DNA from: Opitutales bacterium
GTDB lineage: Bacteria; Verrucomicrobiota; Verrucomicrobiia; Opitutales; Oceanipulchritudinaceae
Reading direction: 5' to 3'
DNA length: 45,062 nt
NCBI GenBank assembly: GCA_020831485.1
Contig: JAFIGG010000026.1
Span: 1-45,062, forward strand
The notes beneath the pieces were generated by a model that had not been told where the DNA came from, searched no databases, and saw only the letters and a list, made by a program, of their open reading frames with translations. Shown one piece after another: positions 1 to 7,859 of this stretch. The first letter of the stretch is position 1. Every line of letters starts with the position of its first letter. A program made the position numbers and the translations under genes.

Positions 1-276
1 ACTGCCTTCACACCGCTCTCCCATTGGCTGGGCAATCCATTGGAAAACAAGGCGTCCCCGAAGCCAAAAACGGATGCCAAACAAGTGAAGAAGGACTCCA
101 GCCAAGACAACTCGGATTGCCGCTCGACGATCGAGGTGGAACGCGTCGGCCAGACTATCTCACGTATTCATATCACCTGCAGTTGCGGTGACCGGCACAG
201 CATTGAACTGCACCAATTGCCGGGAGAAGACGCGGAAGTTTCTTCCCCTGGCTCGGGCACAAACGCCGAAAGGTAA
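1..276 (+). CDS. C-terminal part of an unidentified protein upstream of flgF
   Basis: The reading frame is open from the first base of the window, so the gene very likely starts upstream; a TTG at 40 is a possible internal start. The visible 91 residues have a lysine/serine-rich hydrophilic stretch (about residues 14-42 of the visible part). A compact segment follows, containing ITCSCGDRHSIEL, with a Cys-x-Cys pair and a third Cys upstream. I do not recognise the family. The Cys-x-Cys next to a histidine could bind metal, but that is a guess. It sits 65 bases before flgF on the same strand, so it may be part of the flagellar locus, where genes such as fliA or flhG are common neighbours. Confidence 0.55.
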   Translation, partial: TAFTPLSHWLGNPLENKASPKPKTDAKQVKKDSSQDNSDCRSTIEVERVGQTISRIHITCSCGDRHSIELHQLPGEDAEVSSPGSGTNAER

Positions 277-311
277 ACATATCCATCTGCTAAACATGCA
301 CTTGTAGATTA

Positions 312-327
312 TGGCATTTAGTTTGCT
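312..327 (+). promoter_or_regulatory. Candidate sigma-54 (-24/-12) promoter before flgF
   Basis: TGGCATTTAGTTTGCT matches the RpoN consensus TGGCAC-N5-TTGCW. GG is at 313-314 and GC at 325-326, with exactly ten bases between them. Only the last base of TGGCAC differs. Flagellar rod and hook genes are RpoN-controlled in several phyla. The predicted transcription start, near 338, would leave only about four bases before the flgF ATG at 342. The flgF mRNA would then be almost leaderless, which is the main argument against the site. Confidence 0.45.
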
Positions 328-341
328 TTGATCACAGGTGT

Positions 342-1079
342 ATGGACTACGGAATCTATTCGAGCGCTGCTTATCTCCACACCCTGGAGCAATGGCAGAG
401 CTCCGTCACACAAAACCTGTCGGCGAGTTCGACGCCAGGCTTCCGTGGTCAGGCATTTGCGGTAGAGGGTAAACAGCCCAGCCACACGGTAAGCCGTCAA
501 TCCAATACGCCCAAGGTTTCCATGCCGGAACCGGTTGCGAAGCGGAATTTTCATCCGGCGCAAACCCGGCAAACCAACAATCCCTACGACTTCGCCATTC
601 CCAACGGCAATTTTTTCGCCCTGCAGCACCCGGATGGACGTACCATCTATACGCGTGACGGGGAGTTCCAACGCAATGCCGATGGGCAGTTGGTTTCCAA
701 ACAGGGCTATCCAGTCATTGGCACTGAGGGCAACATCAACATCCCGCCTGCGGAAGGACCGCTAGGTGTCGCCACGGATGGAACCCTTAGCCAGAACGGT
801 GAGCGTATTGGCGCACTTGCACTCTACCAATTCGACTCTCCCGATCGACTGGTTGCGCTTGGCGGCAGCACATTTGAAGATGCCGAGGGCTTGGCAGGGG
901 CACAGCTTTCCGAGGACCCACGAGTCCTGCAGGGCTTTATCGAAGGCTCCAACATCAATCCCCTGTCCGAGATGGTTAACATGATAATGATCTCCCGTTC
1001 CTACGAAGCCGCTCAAAAAGTCATTACTACATTTGATGAATTGAATGGAAAAGCCATTCAAACATTTGGATCCCGCTGA
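342..1079 (+). CDS. flgF: Flagellar basal-body proximal rod protein FlgF
   Basis: Forms part of the proximal rod of the flagellar basal body in the periplasm and is exported by the flagellar type III apparatus. The 245 residues show the axial-protein layout. The N-terminal heptad region (DYGIYSSAAYLHTLEQW, then QNLSASSTPGFRGQ) resembles the flg_bb_rod motif. The middle is FlgE/F/G-like, with AIPNGNFFALQ and YTRDGEFQRNADGQLV. The C-terminus (GSNINPLSEMVNMIMISRSYEAAQKV) is the conserved coiled-coil end. The length is normal for FlgF. Being directly followed by flgG supports FlgF rather than a generic hook-basal body protein. The ATG at 342 has a modest AGGTG just upstream. Confidence 0.93.
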   Translation: MDYGIYSSAAYLHTLEQWQSSVTQNLSASSTPGFRGQAFAVEGKQPSHTVSRQSNTPKVSMPEPVAKRNFHPAQTRQTNNPYDFAIPNGNFFALQHPDGRTIYTRDGEFQRNADGQLVSKQGYPVIGTEGNINIPPAEGPLGVATDGTLSQNGERIGALALYQFDSPDRLVALGGSTFEDAEGLAGAQLSEDPRVLQGFIEGSNINPLSEMVNMIMISRSYEAAQKVITTFDELNGKAIQTFGSR

Positions 1080-1107
1080 TTAACTCTTTTAAAACGTATA
1101 ACTGGCC

Positions 1108-1890
1108 ATGAACTTATCCCTCTACAGTGCCGCTTCCGGGATGGAAGCCCAACAGTTGAACCTCAACGTTATTTCCCACAATCTGGCAAATGCCAACACA
1201 ACGGGCTTCAAACGCAGCAAGATCGAGTTTCAGGATCTACTTTACCACAATCCCAAACAGGCCGGTGCCGAAGCCGGTGACGGAGGCATGCTGCCGACAG
1301 GCATTGAGATCGGTCACGGCACCGATGTTGTATCAACCGCAAAGGTCTTCACCCAGGGGATGATGAAACAGACCGGCGAAATGCTCGACATAGCAATTGA
1401 GGGCGATGGCTTCCTCGAAGTCCAGATGCCGGACGGCAACCTAGCCTACACCCGTGCAGGGGCTCTGAAAATAAGCCCGGACGGCCAGATCACCACCAGC
1501 GACGGTCTCCCCGTTCTCAGCGGATTTGAACCGCTGCAACAGGGCTTCTCTGCGATCACCATCTCGCCAAATGGAGAAGTGAGCGTCGAAACGCCCAACG
1601 GCCAACAGAATTTCCGCATCAACCTCGTCCGGTTTAACAACCCGGCCGGCTTACGCAGCATGGGGGGCAACCTTTTCACAGAAACCCAGGCCAGCGGTGT
1701 CCCGGACCAAGGCCTGCCGCGCGAGAATGGATTTGGCGGCATAATCCAATACCACCTCGAGATTTCAAACGTTAATGTTGTGGAGGAAATGGTGAACATG
1801 ATTATGGCGCAACGAGCTTACGAACTGAACTCAAAATCTATCCAGACCTCAGACTCCATGCTGCAACAAATCGCCCAATTGAAACGCTAA
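1108..1890 (+). CDS. flgG: Flagellar distal rod protein FlgG
   Basis: Builds the distal rod that passes through the P and L rings. The 260 residues match the usual FlgG length. The N-terminus MNLSLYSAASGMEAQQLNLNV followed by ISHNLANANTTGFKRSK is the classic rod signature. The central D1 region has IEGDGFLEVQMPDGNLAYTRAG. The C-terminus (NVNVVEEMVNMIMAQRAYELNSK, then IQTSDSMLQQ) is the conserved helical end. It lies 28 bases after flgF, and flgA follows one base after its stop, so these genes are surely co-transcribed. Clear family assignment. Confidence 0.97.
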   Translation: MNLSLYSAASGMEAQQLNLNVISHNLANANTTGFKRSKIEFQDLLYHNPKQAGAEAGDGGMLPTGIEIGHGTDVVSTAKVFTQGMMKQTGEMLDIAIEGDGFLEVQMPDGNLAYTRAGALKISPDGQITTSDGLPVLSGFEPLQQGFSAITISPNGEVSVETPNGQQNFRINLVRFNNPAGLRSMGGNLFTETQASGVPDQGLPRENGFGGIIQYHLEISNVNVVEEMVNMIMAQRAYELNSKSIQTSDSMLQQIAQLKR

Positions 1891-1891
1891 A

Positions 1892-2704
1892 ATGCGCACT
1901 TTTCTCTGCACACTTTGCTTCTGCTTCGCGACGGCTTCCCTCGCCGCCGCGCCCTCCTTGAGTAATGTCCTGCGACCGGTAGAGGAACCGTCTGCAAAGC
2001 CTTCAACCACCAAGGCGGAATCCACCGAGAAAGCAGAAACTCCGGTGGTCAAGGAACGCGTTCAACCCCGGCGTCTCGAGGATTCGGAAATTCTGGAGGA
2101 ATTGGTCTTCCTGCTTGCTGAAGTGATCGATTGGGAAGGCGATCTGCGGATCGCTCCGGTCCGTCCCCTGCCCCGGGTCCATGTCTTGCCCGACTGGGAA
2201 CTGCGCTACACAGGCACGCCCCCGCCCCTGCTGAACAACCGCATGAACCTGCATTTTGAAATATGGTCCAATGGCCGCAGTCTTGGATCCTGGCGTTTGC
2301 CCTTCCGGGTTGAACTGTGGAAGGAAACCTGGACAGCCCGACAGAGAATACGCCGGGGAGAAGCCCTTCACCGCGACGTTCTCGAACGCGCACTCACCGA
2401 TGTCCTCAGCGAGCGCAACCCACCGATTACGTCCGACACTCCTTTGCAGGGTCTCGAAGCCACCAATACGATCATGGAGGGTCGGACCCTTTCATGGGGC
2501 GATGTTCAGCAACGGCCTGCAGTGCGCAGAGGCGAACGCATTGAGGTGTTTGTCCGCAACGGCAGCCTGTCCATTTCCATGCCCGCACAATCCACTGAAG
2601 ACGGTCATGTTGGGGACTTGATTACAGTCCGCAATATCCAGTCCAAACGTGAGATTCAAGCAGTCATAACTGCCACCGGCCGCGCCGAAGTCCAACTGAA
2701 CTGA
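1892..2704 (+). CDS. flgA: Flagellar P-ring assembly chaperone FlgA
   Basis: Periplasmic chaperone that helps FlgI assemble into the P ring. The 270-residue protein opens with a Sec signal peptide (MRTFLCTLCFCFATASLAAA). A poorly conserved segment follows, rich in charged residues. The C-terminal half is the SAF-type FlgA domain: RIRRGEALHRDVLE near residues 150-165, then VRRGERIEVFVRNGSLSISM and a closing segment ending GRAEVQLN. The domain order and the position between flgG and flgH are typical. The ATG is one base after the flgG stop, so translation is probably coupled. Confidence 0.92.
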   Translation: MRTFLCTLCFCFATASLAAAPSLSNVLRPVEEPSAKPSTTKAESTEKAETPVVKERVQPRRLEDSEILEELVFLLAEVIDWEGDLRIAPVRPLPRVHVLPDWELRYTGTPPPLLNNRMNLHFEIWSNGRSLGSWRLPFRVELWKETWTARQRIRRGEALHRDVLERALTDVLSERNPPITSDTPLQGLEATNTIMEGRTLSWGDVQQRPAVRRGERIEVFVRNGSLSISMPAQSTEDGHVGDLITVRNIQSKREIQAVITATGRAEVQLN

Positions 2705-2706
2705 TC

Positions 2707-3348
2707 ATGAAAGCCTGCACAATGCCTATTCGATTACTCATTGCCCTAACTGCTTTTGTCATCGGAACCGCGGAGTTGACCGCATCCGCAGGATCGTTGT
2801 GGAACAACGGATACAGGGAGTCCCGCAATATGTTCTCGGATCGCCGGGCGGCCTCTATCGGCGACATCGTCACCATCACGGTTTCTGAAAACACTCAGCT
2901 CACCGCTTCCCAACGTCTGAGTTCGGACCGCAATAACGCCCTCAATGACGAAATCGGGCAACTGCTCTACAGTTCGGCCGTATCCAGAAACTTTACCCGG
3001 GGTGGAGAAATGCCAGCCATGAACTGGAGCGGCCAGAACCAGTATTCCGGTGGCGGCGAAGTCAACAACAGGCACAATTTGAATGCCCGCGCTGCGGTAC
3101 TCATTACGGACCGTCTGCCCAATGGCAACCTGGTCGTTGAAGGAGTTCGCACCGTAATCTTTTCCAACGAAGAAACGAATGTTTACATCCGGGGAGTTAT
3201 ACGTCCCGACGACATCCGCGCAGACAATACCATCCTCTCCTCCAACATCGCCCACGCTCAGGTAGAATTCATCTCCGAAGGATCGATCTCCAATACCCAT
3301 CGCAAAGGCTGGCTCACCCGCATTTACAACGCCATCAACCCTTTCTAA
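2707..3348 (+). CDS. flgH: Flagellar L-ring protein FlgH
   Basis: Forms the outer-membrane L ring around the rod. The 213 residues contain the family core: SLWNNGYRESRNMFSDRRA, IGDIVTITVSENTQLTASQR, and NLVVEGVRTVIFSNEETN with VRPDDI-like IRPDDIRADNTILSSNIAHA. It differs from textbook FlgH in lacking a lipobox cysteine. The N-terminus reads as an ordinary signal peptide ending ELTASA-GSLW, and the only early Cys (residue 4) lies before the hydrophobic core. The start may be the first Met or Met6 (MPIRLL). It sits two bases after flgA and three before flgI. Confidence 0.92.
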   Translation: MKACTMPIRLLIALTAFVIGTAELTASAGSLWNNGYRESRNMFSDRRAASIGDIVTITVSENTQLTASQRLSSDRNNALNDEIGQLLYSSAVSRNFTRGGEMPAMNWSGQNQYSGGGEVNNRHNLNARAAVLITDRLPNGNLVVEGVRTVIFSNEETNVYIRGVIRPDDIRADNTILSSNIAHAQVEFISEGSISNTHRKGWLTRIYNAINPF

Positions 3349-3351
3349 GCC

Positions 3352-4464
3352 ATGCAACGGCACCGCAATCCCATTTTCCTTCTGGCAATCCTGATTATCA
3401 CTATCAGCTTGCTTCCCGACGCCGGCGCAAACTCCCGCATCAAGGATATGACTACGGTTGTCGGCGACCGCGACAACCAGTTGGTTGGCTATGGACTGGT
3501 GGTCGGACTTGCCGGAAACGGTGACAGCAACCAGGCAACCTATACCATTCAGAGCATCGCCAATACCTTGCGCCGCTTCGGCATAAACGTTCCGGCAGAA
3601 TCCTTGCGCTCGTCCAATGTAGCTGCGGTTATGGTCACGGCCGACATTGCTTCCTTTGCTCAAGTAGGGCAACGCATCGATGTCGTGGTTTCAGCGATGG
3701 GCGACGCCGCCAGCCTGCAGGGAGGTGTGCTGCTCCAGACACCCATGCTGGGTGCCGATGACAATGTCTACGCTGTCGCCCAAGGCCCGCTGATGGTCGG
3801 GGGCATGATAGGAGGCACCGGTGGCGCGACAGTTCAACGCAACCATCCAACTGTCGCCCTTATCAGCGGGGGCGCACTGGTGGAGCAAACAGTCCCCACC
3901 GATATCGTTCGCCCGGACGGAACCGTCCATCTCTCGCTGATCAATCCGGATTACGTGACTGCCTCGCGCATGGCGGAGACCATCAACCGCTTTTTCCCCC
4001 AATCGGCCCTGGCCCGCAGTCCTTCCCACATCGATATCCGCGTCCCCGAAAACTTCCTCGATTACCCGGTGGATTTCGTTGCAGCGCTGGGATCGATCGA
4101 AGTGGAACCCGACTCTATTGCCAGGGTTGTACTCAACGAACGGACAGGCACCATTGTCGCGACCAGTAACGTGCGAATCTCCGAAGTTGCAATCAGCCAC
4201 GGCAGCCTGACCATTACCGTTGCCTCAAGTCCGGTGATCAGCCAGCCAGGGGCTTTCTCCGAAGGGGAGACCGTTGTCGAAGACATCACCGACGTTAGTA
4301 TTGAGGAAATCGACAGCGGTTTCGGTCACCTGGAATATCTACCAACTCTGGAAGCACTCACCGCATCCCTCAACGCCTTGGGCCTCAGCACCCGGGACAT
4401 GATGGCAATTTTCCAGACACTGAAGCGCGCCGGCGCCCTCCAAGCCGAACTCATTATCAATTAA
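3352..4464 (+). CDS. flgI: Flagellar P-ring protein FlgI
   Basis: Periplasmic P-ring subunit surrounding the rod at the peptidoglycan layer. The 370 residues match the family length. A signal peptide (about residues 1-26, ending DAGA) precedes the hallmark SRIKDMTTVVGDRDNQLVGY and GLVVGLAGNGDS. Later blocks are IDVVVSAMGDAASLQGGVLL and the C-terminal LTASLNALGLSTRDMMAIFQ with LKRAGALQAEL. It lies between flgH and the rod-binding flgJ-like gene, in the standard order. A P ring implies a diderm cell with periplasmic peptidoglycan. Confidence 0.97.
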   Translation: MQRHRNPIFLLAILIITISLLPDAGANSRIKDMTTVVGDRDNQLVGYGLVVGLAGNGDSNQATYTIQSIANTLRRFGINVPAESLRSSNVAAVMVTADIASFAQVGQRIDVVVSAMGDAASLQGGVLLQTPMLGADDNVYAVAQGPLMVGGMIGGTGGATVQRNHPTVALISGGALVEQTVPTDIVRPDGTVHLSLINPDYVTASRMAETINRFFPQSALARSPSHIDIRVPENFLDYPVDFVAALGSIEVEPDSIARVVLNERTGTIVATSNVRISEVAISHGSLTITVASSPVISQPGAFSEGETVVEDITDVSIEEIDSGFGHLEYLPTLEALTASLNALGLSTRDMMAIFQTLKRAGALQAELIIN

Positions 4465-4468
4465 AGCC

Positions 4469-4810
4469 ATGGAAATTTCCGCCCTCCAAGCCGCTTCGAT
4501 TCAGCCGGGAAGCTCGCAGAACAGTCCTCCCATGGCTGCTCCTGATCCCGAGGAACTGCGCAAAGCCAGCCAACAGTTCGAAGCGATATTCATTCGCCAG
4601 TTCATCGAAAAGTCCCTCACCCCATTGCTGGCGGATCCGATGTCAACGCCGGATGGCTCGGCTGATATCCATCGCCACATGATCGCCGATGTACTGGCCG
4701 AATCCCTGTCCCAACAAAGCGTGTTCGGGCTCTCGGATATTCTCGAACTGCAACTCCGTCCACAGGACGGAATGGATCCAAATGCAGCCCACAATATTTC
4801 CCGCCGATGA
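4469..4810 (+). CDS. flgJ: FlgJ-like rod-binding protein lacking the muramidase domain
   Basis: Likely rod scaffold or cap. The 113 residues correspond only to the N-terminal rod-binding domain of FlgJ (ELRKASQQFEAIFIRQFIEK, then the C-terminal helix DVLAESLSQQSVFGLSDILE). Enterobacterial FlgJ is about 310 residues, with a C-terminal peptidoglycan hydrolase domain that is absent here. Single-domain forms are common in other phyla, where a separate enzyme opens the cell wall. The stop overlaps the start of the next gene by ATGA. The symbol is used in the domain sense. Confidence 0.85.
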   Translation: MEISALQAASIQPGSSQNSPPMAAPDPEELRKASQQFEAIFIRQFIEKSLTPLLADPMSTPDGSADIHRHMIADVLAESLSQQSVFGLSDILELQLRPQDGMDPNAAHNISRR

Positions 4811-5304
4811 ATACTTCCAACGCCTATTGGTCCGACCTGATCCAAGCCCTGCGCAACGAGCTCGAAGCTTACGGCGAGCTCCACCGCTTAATAGATCTCC
4901 AAAAGGAGATCCTGCTCCAACGGGATCCACAGAATCTATTCGATTCCGTAGAAGCCCTGGAAAAGCACATCCAGGTTATGCGCCCTGTTTCCGATCATCG
5001 GAAGTCTCTTCAGGATCAGCAAACATCAAATCCTGAGGTCAGTCTGAAAGTCCTTATCCAGTCGGCGCCGTACGATCTCCAACCGCTGCTTGATGCGCTT
5101 CACGACGAAATCAGCCGCCTGCTGGAAAGCTCGCGCAACCATATGCGTCGCAATCAGTTGATGATGAACCGGGCTCGCCAGATCAATGAACAGATGCAGC
5201 AGGCGCTGTTCCCCACCCAGGCCGCCCCCTCGGTCTACGGCACGCGTGGCAATCTGCGCAAGCGTGGGCCGGTATCCGGCTCCCAATACACGGCACTCAG
5301 CTAA
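4807..5304 (+). CDS. flgN: FlgN-type export chaperone for hook-junction proteins
   Basis: Predicted cytoplasmic chaperone that holds FlgK and FlgL before export. The 165 residues are almost entirely helical and hydrophilic, with the FlgN-like pattern of an N-terminal helix (YWSDLIQALRNELEAYGELH, RLIDLQKEILLQRD) and a long C-terminal helix (NHMRRNQLMMNRARQINEQM). Sequence conservation in this family is weak, so the call rests partly on position: it overlaps the flgJ-like gene by four bases and lies 18 bases before flgK, its expected client. The basic tail (RGNLRKRG) is poorly ordered. Confidence 0.8.
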   Translation: MNTSNAYWSDLIQALRNELEAYGELHRLIDLQKEILLQRDPQNLFDSVEALEKHIQVMRPVSDHRKSLQDQQTSNPEVSLKVLIQSAPYDLQPLLDALHDEISRLLESSRNHMRRNQLMMNRARQINEQMQQALFPTQAAPSVYGTRGNLRKRGPVSGSQYTALS

Positions 5305-5322
5305 CCCTCTAAGCGATCCTCC

Positions 5323-6738
5323 ATGTCAGGCATATTCAGCAGTCTCCAGGCAACCGCAACCACGATTCAGGCTCACAGCAAATCGGTCGAGCTTGCGGGA
5401 CGAAATATTGCCCACATGAACGATCCGAACTATGCCCGCCAAAGGGTGATATATGGATCGACTGTAACCATCCAGACACAACAGGGACCGCAAAGCTCCG
5501 CTCTCACGGCCCTGGGCTTTGAACAGATTCGTGACTCCCTGCTGGACACCCAGGTGCTGGCTGAAATATCTCACCAGAAAGGCCTTGAGTCGGGTCTTTT
5601 GAACCTCAAACGGGCATTGGCAGCACTGGGCGACAACATCGACCGTATGAACGATGCACAGTTCATCGATGACATAACTTCATCCGGCGGCAGCCTGCGC
5701 GAATCCATCGGCAATTTTTTCAATGCCTTTGAAGGGTTTTCCGCCCGCCCCAACGATCCGACGACCAAGCAGATCCTGCTGCAACAGGCGCAATCCCTCA
5801 CCGAAGAATTCAACCGCGTCAACGGACGCATGGAGAATATCGAACGAGCCATTGAAGAACAGATTGATGACGATGTTATTCGCATCAATCGCCACCTCAG
5901 CGATCTCGACAACCTGAACAAGGAAATCGCCAAACTCGAACTGGCACGCCCGAATTCAGCCCTCGATCTGCGCGACCAGCGCCAGGCGAAACTGGAACAG
6001 CTGGCCGAATTGATGTCGTTTAACGTCGTCGAGGAAGCGGGCAACCACGGCATGGTCTCCATTATAGTGGGCGCAGACGACGGAACCCGCCACGCGCTCG
6101 TTGCACCTGGAAAGCAAGTCAACCGGGTCGCCGTCAACGAAGACGGGCAGATCACCACTGTGCTCAACAGAGACCTTGTATTGGATATTCAGTCGGGGTC
6201 CCTGCAATCCGCCATTGATATTCGCGACAACCACATTCATACCCTGCGCTCCAACATGGACAAGCTCGTGGAAAGTCTGGTAACGGAAGTCAATGCGGTT
6301 TACTCCGCAACAGGCAACGACTTTTTCGAAGCGACCGGCCTGACATCCGCCAGCTTCAGACTCGCCAGTGATCTCAACTTCAACACCCTGCTGGCTTCAG
6401 CCACAGGACTCAGCGGTGCAAATGAAATCGCCCGGGATATAGCAGACCTCACCGGCAACGAAATCGCTGCCCTCGATGGCAATACATTCACCCAATACGC
6501 AGCGCGTCTCGTCACTGACCTTGCCCAGAATGTTCAGGACCAGGGCAATCGCTTGAATGTTCAAACCTCCGTCCGTGAGCTGATCCAGTCGAGAAGAGAC
6601 GAAATCAGTGGCGTTTCTCTGGACGAGGAAATGTCTCACATGCTCCTCTTCCAGCGTGCGTTCCAAGCCTCTTCCCGGGTCTTCAATACCCTCGACGAAA
6701 TGCTCAATCAATTGGTCAACCAAGTCGGAATCCGTTAA
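5323..6738 (+). CDS. flgK: Flagellar hook-filament junction protein 1, FlgK
   Basis: First adaptor between hook and filament, exported through the flagellar channel. The 471 residues have the FlgK pattern. The N-terminal axial helix contains SIFSSLQATATTIQAHSKSV followed by AGRNIAHMNDPNYARQRV. The central region has long coiled-coil segments (about residues 80-220; for example the DLDNLNKEIAKLELAR helix). The C-terminus is VSLDEEMSHMLLFQRAFQAS followed by SRVFNTLDEMLNQLVNQVG. It is shorter than the enterobacterial protein (about 550), consistent with reduced surface domains. It is followed by flgL. Confidence 0.95.
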   Translation: MSGIFSSLQATATTIQAHSKSVELAGRNIAHMNDPNYARQRVIYGSTVTIQTQQGPQSSALTALGFEQIRDSLLDTQVLAEISHQKGLESGLLNLKRALAALGDNIDRMNDAQFIDDITSSGGSLRESIGNFFNAFEGFSARPNDPTTKQILLQQAQSLTEEFNRVNGRMENIERAIEEQIDDDVIRINRHLSDLDNLNKEIAKLELARPNSALDLRDQRQAKLEQLAELMSFNVVEEAGNHGMVSIIVGADDGTRHALVAPGKQVNRVAVNEDGQITTVLNRDLVLDIQSGSLQSAIDIRDNHIHTLRSNMDKLVESLVTEVNAVYSATGNDFFEATGLTSASFRLASDLNFNTLLASATGLSGANEIARDIADLTGNEIAALDGNTFTQYAARLVTDLAQNVQDQGNRLNVQTSVRELIQSRRDEISGVSLDEEMSHMLLFQRAFQASSRVFNTLDEMLNQLVNQVGIR

Positions 6739-6775
6739 CCGCATTTTGCAAAAATCGCCCTAGCCCATTTATTCC

Positions 6776-7678
6776 ATGCGCATACCATCCTTCTCCTACT
6801 CCAACTCGCTGATCAATCAGATGCACAAACTGAATGGCCAGCAAATCAAGGCGCAAACGCAACTGGCGACCGGCCAACGCATCTCCAGCGCCGAGGAGGA
6901 TCCCCGTGCAGCTGGGCGCGCGCTGAATACGCTAACGGAGAAGAGCCGTATCCAAGCGCAGAACACCAGCCTGAAGCACGCCAATACGATCGCGGAATTC
7001 ACCATGGCTTCCTACGAGCAGTTGAAGGTGCTCTCCAACGAATCCTCGCGCCTGGCCAATAATTCCGATGGACTGACCAGCAGTTCGGATTACCGTGCCC
7101 GTGCTCTACAAATCGATCAATTACTGGAGCAGAGTCTTCGTATTTTGAATACCAAACTGGGTGAGGACTATGTATTTGCAGGTGCCAACACAGCCGAAAG
7201 GCCCTACGTGGAGAGCCGGGACGGCGATGGCCGAATCATCAGCGTCGATTACACAGGAACATCCGATCCAAACCAGGATGTCAGTATTCGCATCGGCGAA
7301 GGGGCCAATATCGCGCCCTACTCCAAGGGCGCCATCAATGCGGAAATCGGCGAATGGGTGAACCATCTTGTAGCCCTTCGCGACGCGCTGGAAGCTGAGG
7401 ATCTGGATGCAGTAAATGCTCTGGCACCCGAAATGGAATCGGCCGACGAAACGATTTTGATCAACCTGGTTGAATTTGGCTCCATCCAGCAAAGCATGGA
7501 CATCACCCAGAAAATCAATACTGCCCGCTTCAATGAATTGGAACGCATGGCTTCCAGTGAACTGGACCTGGATATCGCCGAAAGCATTGTACGCCTGAAC
7601 CAAATGCAAACCGCCTACTCCGCCGCCTTGCAAAGCAGCAGCAGGATTCTCCAGCAGTCGATCCTCAATTACATCTGA
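6776..7678 (+). CDS. flgL: Flagellar hook-filament junction protein 3, FlgL
   Basis: Second junction adaptor, on which flagellin polymerises. The 300 residues are flagellin-like at both ends: N-terminal MRIPSFSYSNSLINQMHKLN with QTQLATGQRISSAEEDPRAA, and C-terminal ESIVRLNQMQTAYSAALQSS with SRILQQSILNYI. The length fits FlgL (about 300) rather than flagellin. The 37-base gap after flgK contains no strong signal. This is the last gene of the flagellar run, and the next gene is convergent. No flagellin, fliD or motAB gene is in the window, so filament and motor must be encoded elsewhere. Confidence 0.95.
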   Translation: MRIPSFSYSNSLINQMHKLNGQQIKAQTQLATGQRISSAEEDPRAAGRALNTLTEKSRIQAQNTSLKHANTIAEFTMASYEQLKVLSNESSRLANNSDGLTSSSDYRARALQIDQLLEQSLRILNTKLGEDYVFAGANTAERPYVESRDGDGRIISVDYTGTSDPNQDVSIRIGEGANIAPYSKGAINAEIGEWVNHLVALRDALEAEDLDAVNALAPEMESADETILINLVEFGSIQQSMDITQKINTARFNELERMASSELDLDIAESIVRLNQMQTAYSAALQSSSRILQQSILNYI

Positions 7679-7754
7679 GTTGAGCGATCGCCGGACGGGT
7701 GCAATCACACTTGGTAACAACCCAAACTCCAGTCCAATTCTTTTTCTTTCTCCG

Positions 7755-7847
7755 GGGATCAAGATCAAGATTATGAACCAAGATCAAGAATGGTGATGCC
7801 AGAAATCCTCCCTCTTGATCTTTTTCTTGGGTCTTGATCTCGATCTC
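7755..7847. repeat. Imperfect inverted repeat built of GATCAA hexamers
   Basis: The left arm (7755-7793) runs GATCAA, GATCAA, GATTAT, then CCAAGATCAAGAA. The right arm (7811-7847) carries the reverse complement: TCTTGATC, a T-rich stretch, TTCTTGGGTCTTGATC and CGATCTC. The arms pair over most of about 36 bases around an 18-base centre. The repeat lies between the convergent ends of flgL and the ankyrin gene, so a transcript from either side could fold here. Both arms look like degenerated simple-sequence DNA rather than a classical terminator, although a TTTTT run is present. Confidence 0.7.
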
Positions 7848-7859
7848 AAATCTCAGAGA

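Noticed and set aside
2746-3672. 308-codon open frame on the minus strand across flgH and flgI
   Set aside because: It lies fully opposite two clearly conserved genes, and its product has no recognisable motif; long antisense frames are common in GC-rich coding DNA.
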